From positions 1 to 64,000 of the forward strand of contig NZ_BCWB01000040.1 of NCBI RefSeq assembly GCF_001592045.1: a stretch of 64,000 bases of DNA, in the 5' to 3' direction. The notes beneath the pieces are model-generated. The model made no database searches and had not been told where the DNA came from. It was given only the letters and a program-made list of their open reading frames with translations. Source of the DNA: Thermobifida fusca NBRC 14071 = JCM 3263 (GTDB taxonomy: Bacteria > Actinomycetota > Actinomycetes > Streptosporangiales > Streptosporangiaceae). Each line of letters opens with the position of its first letter. Position 1 is the first letter of the stretch. Below, one piece after another: positions 37,879 to 46,744 of this stretch. Both the position numbers and the translations under genes were made by a program.

Positions 37879-37907
37879 TTGACATTTGCCTAGCAAGTAG
37901 TCACTAT
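37879..37907 (+). promoter_or_regulatory. possible sigma-70-type promoter
   Basis: TTGACA (37879-37884) is a perfect -35 element; CACTAT (37902-37907) 17 bases later is a moderate -10. It would start a transcript near 37914 leading to doxX through a leader of about 480 bases. Confidence 0.4.
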
Positions 37908-37941
37908 TTGATGTAACCGCATAGCGGGCACACCCGACCTT

Positions 37942-38006
37942 GAGTCGCATTCCACGCGACCCACCCCTTGTCGTGGGAATGCCTCCTGCTGCCCCAAAGG
38001 CGACTC
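37942..38006 (+). ncRNA. candidate structured leader RNA
   Basis: Two nested stems can form: GAGTCGC (37942-37948) with GCGACTC (38000-38006), and inside it 37947-37960 with 37970-37982 (13 pairs with small bulges) around a C-rich loop. It lies just after the candidate promoter and before a short leader frame. No known riboswitch class matched by eye. Confidence 0.35.
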
Positions 38007-38055
38007 GGCCACTCGGCCGCCACCCCGGGTGCCCCACTCGTGCGGAGGAGCAGTC

Positions 38056-38097
38056 ATGTCCTCAACAAGAGCCGTGCCCTCGCTCGCACCACCTTGA
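38056..38097 (+). CDS. possible 13-codon leader peptide
   Basis: ATG 38056 has GGAGGAG 5 bases ahead and reads MSSTRAVPSLAPP before a stop. It lies between a candidate promoter and doxX. The strong ribosome site without a long frame suggests an upstream ORF or a start that is not used. Confidence 0.25.
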   Translation: MSSTRAVPSLAPP

Positions 38098-38390
38098 TCA
38101 CATTAAGTGGTCAAACCGTAACTCCGAGCCGGGGTTGTGCTCTCTGGGCGGTTTAAACACCATCGTGGCTGCTCCGCAGTTCCGGACGCACCGCAGCGTG
38201 GCGGTGCCCCGACCGGAATGACCACGGAGTGTCTCCCACAGTCGTGGTCTCTCCGGTGCCACGGACACGTCCACACCGCAGCGCCGTGCACCGCCGGGGC
38301 CCGCCGGTGTCACATCCACGCTGCGGCAAACGTGGCATTCCCGTGGTCACTCTCCTCCCTTCCTCCCCCATTCATGTATTGAGGTGACCA

Positions 38391-38834
38391 ATGAACCTGG
38401 ACCGATACCACGGACCAGTCCTCGCTCTATTCCGCATAGTCGTAGGCCTGATGTTCCTCTGCCACGGAGTGGCCTCCCTGTTCGGCGTACTCGGCGGCAA
38501 CCAAGGCACCGGGCAGGCCGTGGAATTCGCCTCCTGGCCGGGATGGTGGGCCGCCCTCATCCAGCTCGTCTGCGGCGCCCTCGTCCTCCTCGGCCTGTTC
38601 ACCCGGTCCAGCGCCGTCCTCGCCTCCGGCTCCATGGCGTACGCCTACTTCGTCGTGCACCAGCCCCACGCGCTCCTGCCCCTCAACAACGGGGGAGAAC
38701 TCGCCGCCATGTACTGCTGGGCTTTCTTCCTCATCGCCATCCTCGGACCCGGAGCCTGGGCGCTCGACCACTTCATCCTCCGCCGTTCCAGCGGCACACA
38801 GCAGCGGCTGACAGCGGGCACCTCCGCGGGATAA
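38391..38834 (+). CDS. DoxX-family membrane protein
   Basis: A 147-residue protein with four transmembrane segments: LALFRIVVGLMFLCHGVASL, WWAALIQLVCGALVLLGLF, AVLASGSMAYAYFVVH and MYCWAFFLIAILGPGAW. DoxX/DoxD-like proteins are quinone-related membrane proteins, and mycobacterial members join superoxide dismutase and a thioredoxin-like protein in redox control. GAGGTG is 4 bases ahead of ATG 38391. A strong terminator follows. Confidence 0.85.
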   Translation: MNLDRYHGPVLALFRIVVGLMFLCHGVASLFGVLGGNQGTGQAVEFASWPGWWAALIQLVCGALVLLGLFTRSSAVLASGSMAYAYFVVHQPHALLPLNNGGELAAMYCWAFFLIAILGPGAWALDHFILRRSSGTQQRLTAGTSAG

Positions 38835-38899
38835 CAGCCAGCCGACAGCAGCCCCAGGTCCCGGAGCGGCCCCCACACGCTCCGTGACTCAGCCTCGGC

Positions 38900-38942
38900 A
38901 ACAGCGCCGGTCGGACCACAGCAGCACCCGACCGGCGCTGTT
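38900..38942 (+). terminator. terminator after doxX
   Basis: A 15-bp perfect stem (38900-38914 with 38928-38942) followed by CCTCTC. It lies 65 bases past the DoxX stop. Confidence 0.65.
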
Positions 38943-39107
38943 CCTCTCATCAAACTGCGCTCCGTGCAGAAGCGCCCCCGCTTCACACGAGCAGTTCCCC
39001 GCTGAACCAGAAAACCCCGAACGCGGCACGCCCACGGAAGCGGGCTCCGACGTGTTTTCTCGGTGTGCCGCTCCGCACCCCAGTGGACAGGGCGAGGAGC
39101 GGCACAC

Positions 39108-39261
39108 TCACCGACCAGAGACCCGAGACCCTGTAAGGTCCACGGACGGCCAGGACGCACAGTCGGAGAGCATCATCCGATCGTGCGTGGCGACCACCAC
39201 CGCAGCCGGAGTGCGGCGCAGCGCCTCGGTGAGCTCGTCAACCAGAAGCGCCGACAAGTGG
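39108..39261 (-). pseudogene. C-terminal remnant of an ABC ATPase (ABC-F type)
   Basis: On the minus strand the codons from 39261 to the stop at 39108 read HLSALLVDELTEALRRTPAAVVVATHDRMMLSDCASWPSVDLTG, the end of an ABC-F-type ATPase (the NHLS...VEEL helix and the H-loop THDR). Everything before HLSALL is missing and the last CRISPR repeat begins at once (39262). So the gene was truncated at the array boundary. The full-length parent is not in the window. Confidence 0.7.
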
Positions 39262-39411
39262 GGATCATCCCCGCATGCGCGGGGAGCACCGGAACCCCCT
39301 GCCAGAGCCGAGCGATGATCTCGGATCATCCCCGCGTGCGCGGGGAGCATCACAGTCCGTCATCCTGGCCGCGGAACCGCGGCGGATCATCCCCGCGTGC
39401 GCGGGGAGCAC
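39262..39411 (-). CRISPR. three-repeat type I-E CRISPR array
   Basis: 28-bp repeats lie at 39384-39411, 39323-39350 and 39262-39289, separated by two 33-bp spacers (39351-39383, 39290-39322). Read on the minus strand the repeat is GTGCTCCCCGCGCACGCGGGG plus ATGATCC, the type I-E form of Thermobifida and streptomycetes with a palindromic stem. The repeat at 39262 carries one substitution (A in place of G on the plus strand), as trailer-end repeats often do. The A+T-rich stretch 39412-39480 is on the leader side, so crRNA would be made from the minus strand. No cas gene is in the window. Confidence 0.9.
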
Positions 39412-39480
39412 ACTAGACGACCTGCGACTTTACTAACGCGCGGCGCTGATTTCATTCACTTTTCAAAATCGTACAGGAGG
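39412..39480 (-). promoter_or_regulatory. putative CRISPR leader
   Basis: This A+T-enriched sequence (CATTCACTTTTCAAAATCGT region) directly abuts the first minus-strand repeat and contrasts with the GC-rich surroundings, as type I-E leaders do. Confidence 0.5.
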
Positions 39481-39703
39481 GATTGTGGGGTGGGGTGCCC
39501 GTCCGGGGAGCGCCGCCGTGGGCGGCTACCGCTGCCCGTCTACGTTCGGCAGGCAGACGTCCCTGCGAGGCATGGGACGGGCAGTCCGCGGTAGTCAGCA
39601 TGCTGGTGCAGTCCATGCCTCAAGGGGCCACGGTGCGAAGTGTCCCAGGGATGCGACCAGAGACCTTTGACGCACGTGTGACGCACGGACACACAGCAAA
39701 GAA
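39481..39703. other. intergenic, no gene seen
   Basis: Plus frames exist but carry no ribosome site or family match. Confidence 0.4.
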
Positions 39704-39738
39704 GGTGGCCCCAGGAATCCGGATCTCCTGGGGCCACC
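39704..39738 (-). terminator. terminator of tRNA-Pro
   Basis: GGTGGCCCCAGGA (39704-39716) pairs with TCCTGGGGCCACC (39726-39738). Read on the minus strand it is followed by TTCTTTGC, 37 bases after the tRNA 3' end. Confidence 0.7.
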
Positions 39739-39775
39739 CTCTTTGACCTCTGCTTATGCGACAGTGTCGCTGTGG

Positions 39776-39849
39776 TCGGGGTGGCGGGATTTGAACCCAC
39801 GACCTCTTCGTCCCGAACGAAGCGCGCTGCCAAGCTGCGCCACACCCCG
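39776..39849 (-). tRNA. tRNA-Pro (CGG anticodon)
   Basis: A 74-base minus-strand cloverleaf: acceptor CGGGGTG/CACCCCG with discriminator A, anticodon stem CTTCG/CGAAG, anticodon loop TTCGGGA with anticodon CGG, T-arm with GGTTCAAATCC. CCA is not encoded. It reads CCG. Confidence 0.93.
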
Positions 39850-39956
39850 AAACACTGATGACAGTGTAGCGGACACTCCGGGGTACTTGCACATCTGCCG
39901 GTGGCAGGGGGTCCGTTAGGTGAGATACCCCCTATGCCGGAGGGGAAACTGGCCGG

Positions 39957-42041
39957 TCAGCCGTGCCGGGCCAGGGAGGCTGTGGCCAGGGTAGGCGACT
40001 CCAACCGCAACGCGATCAAAGTGATGTCGTCGTTTCCGGCGATAGGCAGCTCAGTGAGGAGCCGGTCGCAGAACGTGTTGAGGGGAATCCGGGCCATGGC
40101 GGCACAGTGGTGGGCCAGCCGCTCCAACCCGATATCGAGAGACTCGTGGGGGTGTTCCACGAGACCGTCGGTGTAGAGCAGCAGGGTGGCTCCCGAGGGC
40201 AGGACTTCGAGCGCCCGGTGGCGCGGCATTGTGGGGTCCACGCCGAGGAGAAGGTCGTGGGCTTTCTCCAAGAAGCGGGTCTCCCCGTTCGGGAGAACGA
40301 GCAGCGGCGGCAGGTGTCCGGCCACCGAGTAGTCCACCTGCCAGATGCCGTCACTGTCTGGGGTGACCCGGGCGAGGATGCAGGTGGCCGTCCCTTTGTA
40401 CTCCCCGGAGCGTTGCACTGCGCCGTCCAGGCGGCGTAGCACTTCGTGAGGGTTGTGCGGGTGGTCGGCAGCGAAAGCGCGGAGCATGTTGCGCATCTGG
40501 CTCATGGCGGTGGCCGCGGTCAGGTCGTGTCCGGCCACGTCCCCGATGACGAGCATGATCGTGTCGTCGACGATGAACGCGTCGTACCAGTCACCGCCCA
40601 CCTCCGCGGAAGTAGGGCTGGTCTGGTAGCGGCCGACGATAGGGAGACCCGGGATGGTGGGGGGATCGCTGAGCAGGCTGTGCTGGAGGGCTCTCGCGAC
40701 CCGTTGGGTGCGTTGGAAGCTCGCGAACGTGTCGATGGTGGGCTGGAGGTGGTCGATGAGGTCCGCCAGGAGGTCCGCGTCGTCTTGAGTCAGCGGTTCG
40801 CGTTCCCCGCAGACGACTGCGACCAGGCTAGCGACGAGTTCCCCCTCGACCGTGATGGGGAGCATGACCACGCTGTTGGCTTTGACTTGGCGGAGCCACC
40901 GCGAGCTATTCGGGCTGAGAGGGTCCAAGGGCGGCTTTCCTACCGGGAACACCCGGTGGATGGAGCGCTTCTGCCGGATCAACTCGAGGTATGTGCTTCG
41001 GATGGTGAAGCGTGACTGGAACCGTGGCGGCGGCACGGTGATCCCTTCCCGGGCTTTGGTCGCCAGGCGTTCCACAATGAACGGGTTCGCTGATGTTTCA
41101 GGCGATGAGGTGGGGGACAACAGGTGGACCGTGCACACATCGGCGACCTCGGGCACGATGACCTCGGGTAACGCCTTGAGCATGTCTTCGATGAGGGCGG
41201 TGTTGGAGATCGCCCCAGAGGCACGGTTGAACAGGGCGTGGCGGCGCTGCTCCCGCCATTGTTGTTCCACGTCGGCGCAGGTGCCGGTCCATTCGACGAC
41301 GACCCCGTTTTCTCGGACGGGGACGGCATGGGCACGGAAGTGCCGGTAGGTGCCGTCGCGTGTTCGTACCCGGAAGATGTACTCCACAGAGTCGGGGACT
41401 TCGTCGATTGCCCGTAGCCAGGACGCGAGCAGCGCGGCCCTGTCTTCTGGGGCGACCATGTTCAACCAGCCGTGGCCTCGGGATTCTTCGTGGGGTTGCC
41501 CAGTGATCTCCTCCCAGCCGCGGATCCATTGCAGGGAGCCGTCGATGGGGGAGGCGCTCCATTCCACCAGGCTCCCGGAGCGGACGATGCTGGTGTACCG
41601 CTGGAGGGCGCGTTTCCGCTGGGCGGCGTCGATGGTTTCGGTGACGTCCGCGATCAGGTTCAGTACTGCGGGTTCTCCGTCGTCCAGGAACACCGGGGTG
41701 AAGCTGAGGTTGAAGTAGCGTTCTTGGCGGCCGGCGTTGGGATAGTTGACGGTTACGGGGACTTGGGGGAGGAATTCGGGTTTCCCGGTGGTCATGACCT
41801 GGTCGAGGACAAGGATGTATCCCGCTTCGGCAAGGTCGTTGAAGGCTTGCAGCAGGGGTTTGCCGAGTGGGCGCGGGCCGAATATGGCTCGTTGTGCTTC
41901 GTTGACGTAGACCAGGCGGTGGTCGGGGCCACGGGTGATGGACACCCCGATAGGGGCCAGGTCGAACATTGTCGACACGGTGGCGGTTAACCGGATTGCG
42001 CCGCCGGGTTCTCCGTGGTTCTCTGGCGTCGATCTCGGCAC
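39957..42041 (-). CDS. PAS/GAF/SpoIIE serine phosphatase
   Basis: A 694-residue signalling phosphatase. Two PAS-like domains (about 20-135 and 150-265, with TGTCADVEQQWREQRR after the second), a GAF domain (about 275-445) and a PP2C/SpoIIE phosphatase (about 460-690) with GGDWYDAF, GDVAGHD, YTDGLVE and NDDITL metal-binding motifs. Such enzymes dephosphorylate anti-sigma-antagonist (STAS) proteins and so release stress sigma factors; BldG-type STAS proteins are natural partners. No transmembrane segment. GTG 42041 is the longest start and lacks a ribosome site; ATG codons near residue 25 are alternatives. It lies downstream of tRNA-Pro on the same strand. Confidence 0.88.
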   Translation of the reverse strand: MPRSTPENHGEPGGAIRLTATVSTMFDLAPIGVSITRGPDHRLVYVNEAQRAIFGPRPLGKPLLQAFNDLAEAGYILVLDQVMTTGKPEFLPQVPVTVNYPNAGRQERYFNLSFTPVFLDDGEPAVLNLIADVTETIDAAQRKRALQRYTSIVRSGSLVEWSASPIDGSLQWIRGWEEITGQPHEESRGHGWLNMVAPEDRAALLASWLRAIDEVPDSVEYIFRVRTRDGTYRHFRAHAVPVRENGVVVEWTGTCADVEQQWREQRRHALFNRASGAISNTALIEDMLKALPEVIVPEVADVCTVHLLSPTSSPETSANPFIVERLATKAREGITVPPPRFQSRFTIRSTYLELIRQKRSIHRVFPVGKPPLDPLSPNSSRWLRQVKANSVVMLPITVEGELVASLVAVVCGEREPLTQDDADLLADLIDHLQPTIDTFASFQRTQRVARALQHSLLSDPPTIPGLPIVGRYQTSPTSAEVGGDWYDAFIVDDTIMLVIGDVAGHDLTAATAMSQMRNMLRAFAADHPHNPHEVLRRLDGAVQRSGEYKGTATCILARVTPDSDGIWQVDYSVAGHLPPLLVLPNGETRFLEKAHDLLLGVDPTMPRHRALEVLPSGATLLLYTDGLVEHPHESLDIGLERLAHHCAAMARIPLNTFCDRLLTELPIAGNDDITLIALRLESPTLATASLARHG

Positions 42042-42238
42042 TGGATTCGTACGGCCTCCGGGCAGAGCGGTCTCTACCAGCGTTTATGCCTCATATGCCG
42101 GTATGTATGCGTGCCGGGGAGGGGTTGGAGAACGCGAATGTCGATTATGGGGAGCCCGGGTCAGGGACGGGTGGCGGGGCCGCGGTTGTGGGGTGCGGGG
42201 TGGGCGGCCCCGCCACGGGGATGGCACTGCGGGGCGGG

Positions 42239-43174
42239 TTAGGCGCGGGGGATGAGGTCCAAGAGGGCGGCTTCGGGGCGGCAGCAGAAGCGGACTGGGG
42301 CGTAGGGGGAGGTGCCTAGCCCGCCGGAGACGTGGAGCCACGACGTTCCGTTCCGGCTGAGTCCCCAGGCGCGGGCCCGGTCGATACCGCAGTTGGTGAC
42401 GAGGGTGCCGTAGAAGGGGAGGCAGATCTGGCCGCCGTGGGTGTGCCCGGCGAGAAGGAGTTCGTACCCGTCGGCGGTGAACCGGTCGAGGTTCCGCGGT
42501 TCTGGGGAGTGCATGACGCCGATGCGTACGTCAGCGGTGGGATCGGCGGGGCCGGCTATCTTCTCGTAGCGGTCGAGGCCGATGTGGGAGTCGTGGATTC
42601 CGGCTGCGGCGATCCGCAGGTTTCCTGCGGTGAGGTGGCCTTTCTGGTTGTTGAGGTCGAGCCAGCCTGCTTCGCGCATGGCTGCGCCGAGCTCCCGCCA
42701 CGGCAGGTCGGGGATTTTGCGTTTCCGGTAGTCGGCTTTGCTGCTGCGCCACAGGTAGCGGGCGGGGTTTTTCGGCTGGGGGGAGAACAGGTCGTTGGAG
42801 CCGTAGACGAACAGGCCCGGCCGGTCGAGGAGAGGGCCGAGCGCGTCGAGGAACGGTTTGACCGCTTGGGGGTGGGCGAGGGAGTCTCCGGTGTTGACGA
42901 CCAGGTCGGGGTTGTGGGCGTCGAGGCTGCGGATCCAGTCGATGAGTAGGCGGCGTCCGGGGGTCAGGTGCGCGTCGGAGAGGTGGAGGATACGCAGCCG
43001 GTCGCTGCCGGGGGCGAGTATCGGTATCTCGTAGTGGCGCAGCCGGAACCAGTTGCGTTCCACGACCGAGGCGTATACGAGTCCTGCGACACCGAGGGCG
43101 CCGGTGACCGCTGCTGCTGTGCCGATCCGGCGTAGCACTCTGCCCGTGGTGTTCACCACCGCTGAACCTGTCAT
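42239..43174 (-). CDS. metallophosphoesterase
   Basis: A 311-residue calcineurin-like phosphoesterase. One N-terminal membrane segment (ITGALGVAGLVYASV region, residues 17-37) anchors it. Metal motifs: HLSDAHL (DxH), NTGDSL (GD), YGSNDLF (GND) and LLAGHTHGGQICLP (GHxH). Ortholog of Rv3683 in M. tuberculosis, adjacent to ponA2 as here. The substrate is unknown; a phospholipid or cell-wall phosphate is possible. Confidence 0.88.
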   Translation of the reverse strand: MTGSAVVNTTGRVLRRIGTAAAVTGALGVAGLVYASVVERNWFRLRHYEIPILAPGSDRLRILHLSDAHLTPGRRLLIDWIRSLDAHNPDLVVNTGDSLAHPQAVKPFLDALGPLLDRPGLFVYGSNDLFSPQPKNPARYLWRSSKADYRKRKIPDLPWRELGAAMREAGWLDLNNQKGHLTAGNLRIAAAGIHDSHIGLDRYEKIAGPADPTADVRIGVMHSPEPRNLDRFTADGYELLLAGHTHGGQICLPFYGTLVTNCGIDRARAWGLSRNGTSWLHVSGGLGTSPYAPVRFCCRPEAALLDLIPRA

Positions 43175-43342
43175 GGAACGATGGTGTCAGATCCCAGCAG
43201 TGCCTGGTTCCGGCGCGCCGGTCACGCGGGTATCGGTGGTGGCGAAAACCGTGGTGGGGGTGGGGCTGCCGGCTGGGCTGTGGTGGACGCCATGGGAAAA
43301 ATTGCCTGGAGTTCCCCGGAAGGGGCCTCTAGCATCCCTGGC

Positions 43343-43795
43343 ATGTCCGAACTAAAGACCCGGCTGCAAGCCGACCTTACCGCTGCGATGAAGGCACGGG
43401 ACGCTGTGCGGACTCGGGCGCTGCGCATGCTGCTCACCGCGATCTCCAACGAGGAGGTGTCGGGGAAGTCCGCCCGTGAGCTCAGCGACGACGAGATCAT
43501 CAAGGTGATCACGAAGGAAGTGAAGAAGCGTCGCGAGGCCGCGGAGGCTTTCGAGCAGGGTGGGCGCGCGGACCGGGCAGCGGACGAGCGTGCCGAAGGC
43601 GAGGTGCTGTCCGAGTATTTGCCGGAGCAGCTCAGCGACGAAGAGCTGGCTGATCTGGTTCGGGCGGCGATCGCGGAGGCCGGGGTGAGCGACGTCAAGG
43701 GGATGGGCGCGGTGATGAAGCTGCTCACTCCCCGGGTTGCGGGGCGTGCTGAGGGCCGCCGGGTCGCTGACGAGGTGCGCCGCCAGTTGTCGTGA
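43343..43795 (+). CDS. yqeY: GatB/YqeY-domain protein
   Basis: A 150-residue YqeY protein: MSELKTRLQADLTAAMKARDAVRTRALRMLLTAI, then an acidic helix (SDDEIIKVITKEVKKRREAAEAFEQGGR) and the C-terminal LSDEELADLVRAAIAEAG...KGMGAVMKLLTPRVAGRAEGRRVADEVRRQL. It shares the tail domain of GatB that contacts tRNA; the free-standing function is unclear. ATG 43343; the frame is open upstream without homology. It is convergent with the PBP gene and separated from it by a hairpin. Confidence 0.9.
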   Translation: MSELKTRLQADLTAAMKARDAVRTRALRMLLTAISNEEVSGKSARELSDDEIIKVITKEVKKRREAAEAFEQGGRADRAADERAEGEVLSEYLPEQLSDEELADLVRAAIAEAGVSDVKGMGAVMKLLTPRVAGRAEGRRVADEVRRQLS

Positions 43796-43822
43796 CTTTT
43801 GTCCCCAGGCTGAGGAAGCGTG

Positions 43823-43852
43823 TGGCCCTCGAGCACCAGTGCTCGAGGGCCA
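43823..43852. terminator. bidirectional terminator (yqeY / PBP)
   Basis: A nearly perfect 14-bp palindrome (TGGCCCTCGAGCAC...GTGCTCGAGGGCCA) lies between the convergent yqeY and PBP genes. Confidence 0.7.
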
Positions 43853-43872
43853 TAGTGGTGAGTTGGGACTAG

Positions 43873-46293
43873 CTAGAACGCGCCCCACTGGTCATCTAAG
43901 GCGGGGAGCTCCCAGCCGCCTCCGCCGGGGAATTCCCAGCCGCCGTTGCCGTTGCCGCCGTTGCTGTTGCCGTTGTCGGCGGGGCCGCGGCTCAGGAAGA
44001 TGTTGACGACGGAGCCTTCGGCGAGGCGGGAGCCCGCGGAAGGCTCGACGAGGGCCACGGTGCCTTCCGGGTGGCTGGACGGCAGCCGCCGGTCGGCCAC
44101 GTTCGCCCGGTAGCCGGCGGATTCGATGGCGGCTACCGCTTGGTCACGGGACATGCCAACCACGTTGGGTACGCTTCCCGGGCTGGAAGCCGGGTTGGCG
44201 TCCGTGGGGTCCTCTCGTCGTGGCGGCGCGGGTTCGCTGGTGGAGCCGAACCGTGCGGGCGACCGTGCGAAGCTCTTCTCGTCCAGTTTCTTCACGGCTT
44301 CCCGCATGGTTTCCTGCCAGATCGGACCGGGGATGGTCGCGCCGTAGACCACCGAGTAGTAGCGTCCGCCGAGGGTGACGTTCCGCAGCGGGTACTGGTT
44401 GGGGCCGCGCGGGTCGCCGACGAACACGGCGCCGGCCAGGTTCGGGGTGTAGCCCGCGAACCAGGCGCTCGCCGAGTTGTCGGTGGTTCCCGTCTTTCCG
44501 GCGGCAGGGCGGCCGATACCCAGTCCGGTGGCGGTGCCGCCTTTGAAGGTCTGCTGGAGCAGGTAGTTCACGCCGTCGGCGACATCTTTGGAGATGCGCC
44601 GTTCGCACTCCGGTTCCATTTCGATGGTGCGCCCGGCCTGGCGGTCGACGATCTTGGTGATCGCCATCGGCTTGCAGTAGATGCCCCGCGAGGCGAAGGT
44701 CGCGTAGGCGGCGGCCACGTTCAGCGGGGAGACTTCCTCACTGCCCAGGGTGAAGGAGTTGTTCCCCTGGGTGCGCGGGTTGTCGTAGCTTTGGCCGTCG
44801 GCCCGGGTCAGGCCGAGTTTTTCCGCCATTTTGATGACGTTGCACAGGCCGACCCGTTTCTGCAGTTGGGCGAAGTAGGTGTTCACCGAGCCTTTGGTGC
44901 CCGACACCATGTTGTGGGTGGCGGCGCCGCCGCTTTCGCTGGAGTTGCTCACTGTCCACGGGGCGAGAGTGTTGCCGTCGCAGTTCTTCTGGCCGGTGAC
45001 AGTGATGGTGCTGCCCGAGGTGAAGGACGTGCTGTACGGCAGTCCTTTTTCGAGGGCCGCGGCCAGGGTGATGGCTTTGAAGGTGGAGCCGGCTTGGAAG
45101 CCGGTGCTGCCGCCGCGGTCGGCGTTGGCTGTGAAGTTGATGGAGGTTTCGCCGAGTTTGCTTTCGTCGGGGCCGTAGTTGCGGCTCTGCACCATGGCCC
45201 GGATCTCCCCGGTGCCGGGTTCAATCAAGACTTCGGCGGCGACCTTGCGGGCTTCGTTCTTGCGCGGCACCCACTTGTCTACGGCTTTCTGCCCAGCCTC
45301 CTGCATGTCGGGGTCGAGCGTGGTGTAGATCTCCAGGCCTGCGGTGCGCAGCCAGCGGGCGCGTTCGGTTTCGGTCTCCCCGAACGCTTCGTTCTTCTCG
45401 ATCTCCTGGATCACGTAGTCGCAGAAGAACGGCTGCTTGCTGGGCATGCACCCGTTGCTGGGCGTGGAGATGTCGAGTTCCAGGTCTTGCGCTTTGGTCT
45501 TCTCGGCTTCTTCTTCGGTGATCACCCCGGTGGCGACCATCCGGTCGAGGACCACGTCGCGCCGTTCTTGGGCCTGGTCCGGGTTGAGGCGGGGGTTGTA
45601 CAGCTCGGGGTAGCGGACGAGACCGGCCAGGGTGGCAGCCTGGTTGAGGTTGAGTTCGCTGGCGCTGACGCTGAAGAAGTGCTGGGCCGCGGACTCGGCA
45701 CCGTAGGCGCCGTCCCCGAAGTAGGCGATGTTGAGGTAGCCCTCGAGGATTTCGTCTTTGGTCATCCGCTGTTCGAGCGCGATGGCGTAGCGCAGTTCGC
45801 GGATCTTGCGTCCCAGGGTGGTTTCGCGGGCTTCTTCTTGTTCCGCCTGGGATGTGGCGCTTTCGATCAGCACGTTTTTGACGTACTGCTGGGTGATGGA
45901 GGAGCCGCCTTGGGTGCGCCCGGCGATGGTGCGCAGGGCGGCGCGGAAGGTGCCCACGATGTCGAGGCCGCCGTGCTCGTAGAACCGGCTGTCCTCGATG
46001 GCGATGATCGCCTGCTGCATGATCGGGGCGATCTGGTCGAGTTCTACCAGTTCCCGGTTCCGGTCGTACACCTCAGCGATGACGCCGCCTTCTGCGTCGT
46101 AGATGATCGAGCGTTGGGGCGGCGGCGGGGTCTCTAGCTCGCTGGGCATGTTGAGGAAGCCGGTCGCTACGTTGCGGGCAGCGATGCCGATACCGCCGAG
46201 GGCGGGAGCGGCGAGCGCAGCCACGAGTACTCCGGCAGCGACCGAGACCCCGAACAACTGACCGAGTTTCTGCAGCAATGTCCCTTGACCCAC
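43873..46293 (-). CDS. ponA2: class A penicillin-binding protein with PASTA domain
   Basis: An 806-residue bifunctional peptidoglycan synthase. After one N-terminal membrane helix (FGVSVAAGVLVAALAAPALGG), a glycosyltransferase domain carries the catalytic Glu in AIEDSRFYEHGG (near 100). The transpeptidase has SxxK as AGSTFK near 403, SGTKGSVN, and KTGTT near 599. A PASTA domain follows (about 700-770, SVPNVVGMSRDQAVAAIE...), then an Asn/Gly-rich tail ending WELPALDDQWGAF. It acts at the outer membrane face. It is the PonA2 ortholog, with the same neighbours (WhiB4, metallophosphoesterase) as in M. tuberculosis. It is divergent from whiB. Confidence 0.92.
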   Translation of the reverse strand: MGQGTLLQKLGQLFGVSVAAGVLVAALAAPALGGIGIAARNVATGFLNMPSELETPPPPQRSIIYDAEGGVIAEVYDRNRELVELDQIAPIMQQAIIAIEDSRFYEHGGLDIVGTFRAALRTIAGRTQGGSSITQQYVKNVLIESATSQAEQEEARETTLGRKIRELRYAIALEQRMTKDEILEGYLNIAYFGDGAYGAESAAQHFFSVSASELNLNQAATLAGLVRYPELYNPRLNPDQAQERRDVVLDRMVATGVITEEEAEKTKAQDLELDISTPSNGCMPSKQPFFCDYVIQEIEKNEAFGETETERARWLRTAGLEIYTTLDPDMQEAGQKAVDKWVPRKNEARKVAAEVLIEPGTGEIRAMVQSRNYGPDESKLGETSINFTANADRGGSTGFQAGSTFKAITLAAALEKGLPYSTSFTSGSTITVTGQKNCDGNTLAPWTVSNSSESGGAATHNMVSGTKGSVNTYFAQLQKRVGLCNVIKMAEKLGLTRADGQSYDNPRTQGNNSFTLGSEEVSPLNVAAAYATFASRGIYCKPMAITKIVDRQAGRTIEMEPECERRISKDVADGVNYLLQQTFKGGTATGLGIGRPAAGKTGTTDNSASAWFAGYTPNLAGAVFVGDPRGPNQYPLRNVTLGGRYYSVVYGATIPGPIWQETMREAVKKLDEKSFARSPARFGSTSEPAPPRREDPTDANPASSPGSVPNVVGMSRDQAVAAIESAGYRANVADRRLPSSHPEGTVALVEPSAGSRLAEGSVVNIFLSRGPADNGNSNGGNGNGGWEFPGGGGWELPALDDQWGAF

Positions 46294-46744
46294 CCGTCCA
46301 GATTACGTTCGGAAACGAGAAAACAGCGACGAACCGCCGTGGGCTTCGCGTTGTTGTCGGTTCCGGATGTGGTCGATCCGCGAGCCCTGATTCCCATCTT
46401 TCCATGATCAGGGACTTGGGGAGGGTCGCCGCCCACACGCACTTTATTACTCTGGGTAGTCACTAGGTGACTAGTTTTCAAAGCTTTAATGGTCCACCTG
46501 AGCTATATCAGAAATGGGCCTAATGGGGACTGTTGACTTTGGGGTGCGGACCGTAATTTCTTTACCAGCGGAGATGCAAGAGACGGTACATCTCATACGG
46601 GCCCCGCACCCCGTCGTACCCGTTGAGCCGATCCGGTGTGCCCGCAGAGGTCGTCTCTGTTCCTCCGTGCCAGTCGATGTCCGCGCCCGTCGGCTGGCTT
46701 CTGTCACAGCACACAACACATGATGATCTTTGGGAGTGGGGCAC
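46294..46744. other. 450-bp intergenic region between PBP and WhiB genes
   Basis: No gene seen. TTGACT (46524-46529) with TAATTT about 16 bases later is a possible promoter, giving a leader of about 190 bases ahead of whiB4. Long leaders are usual for this family. Confidence 0.45.
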
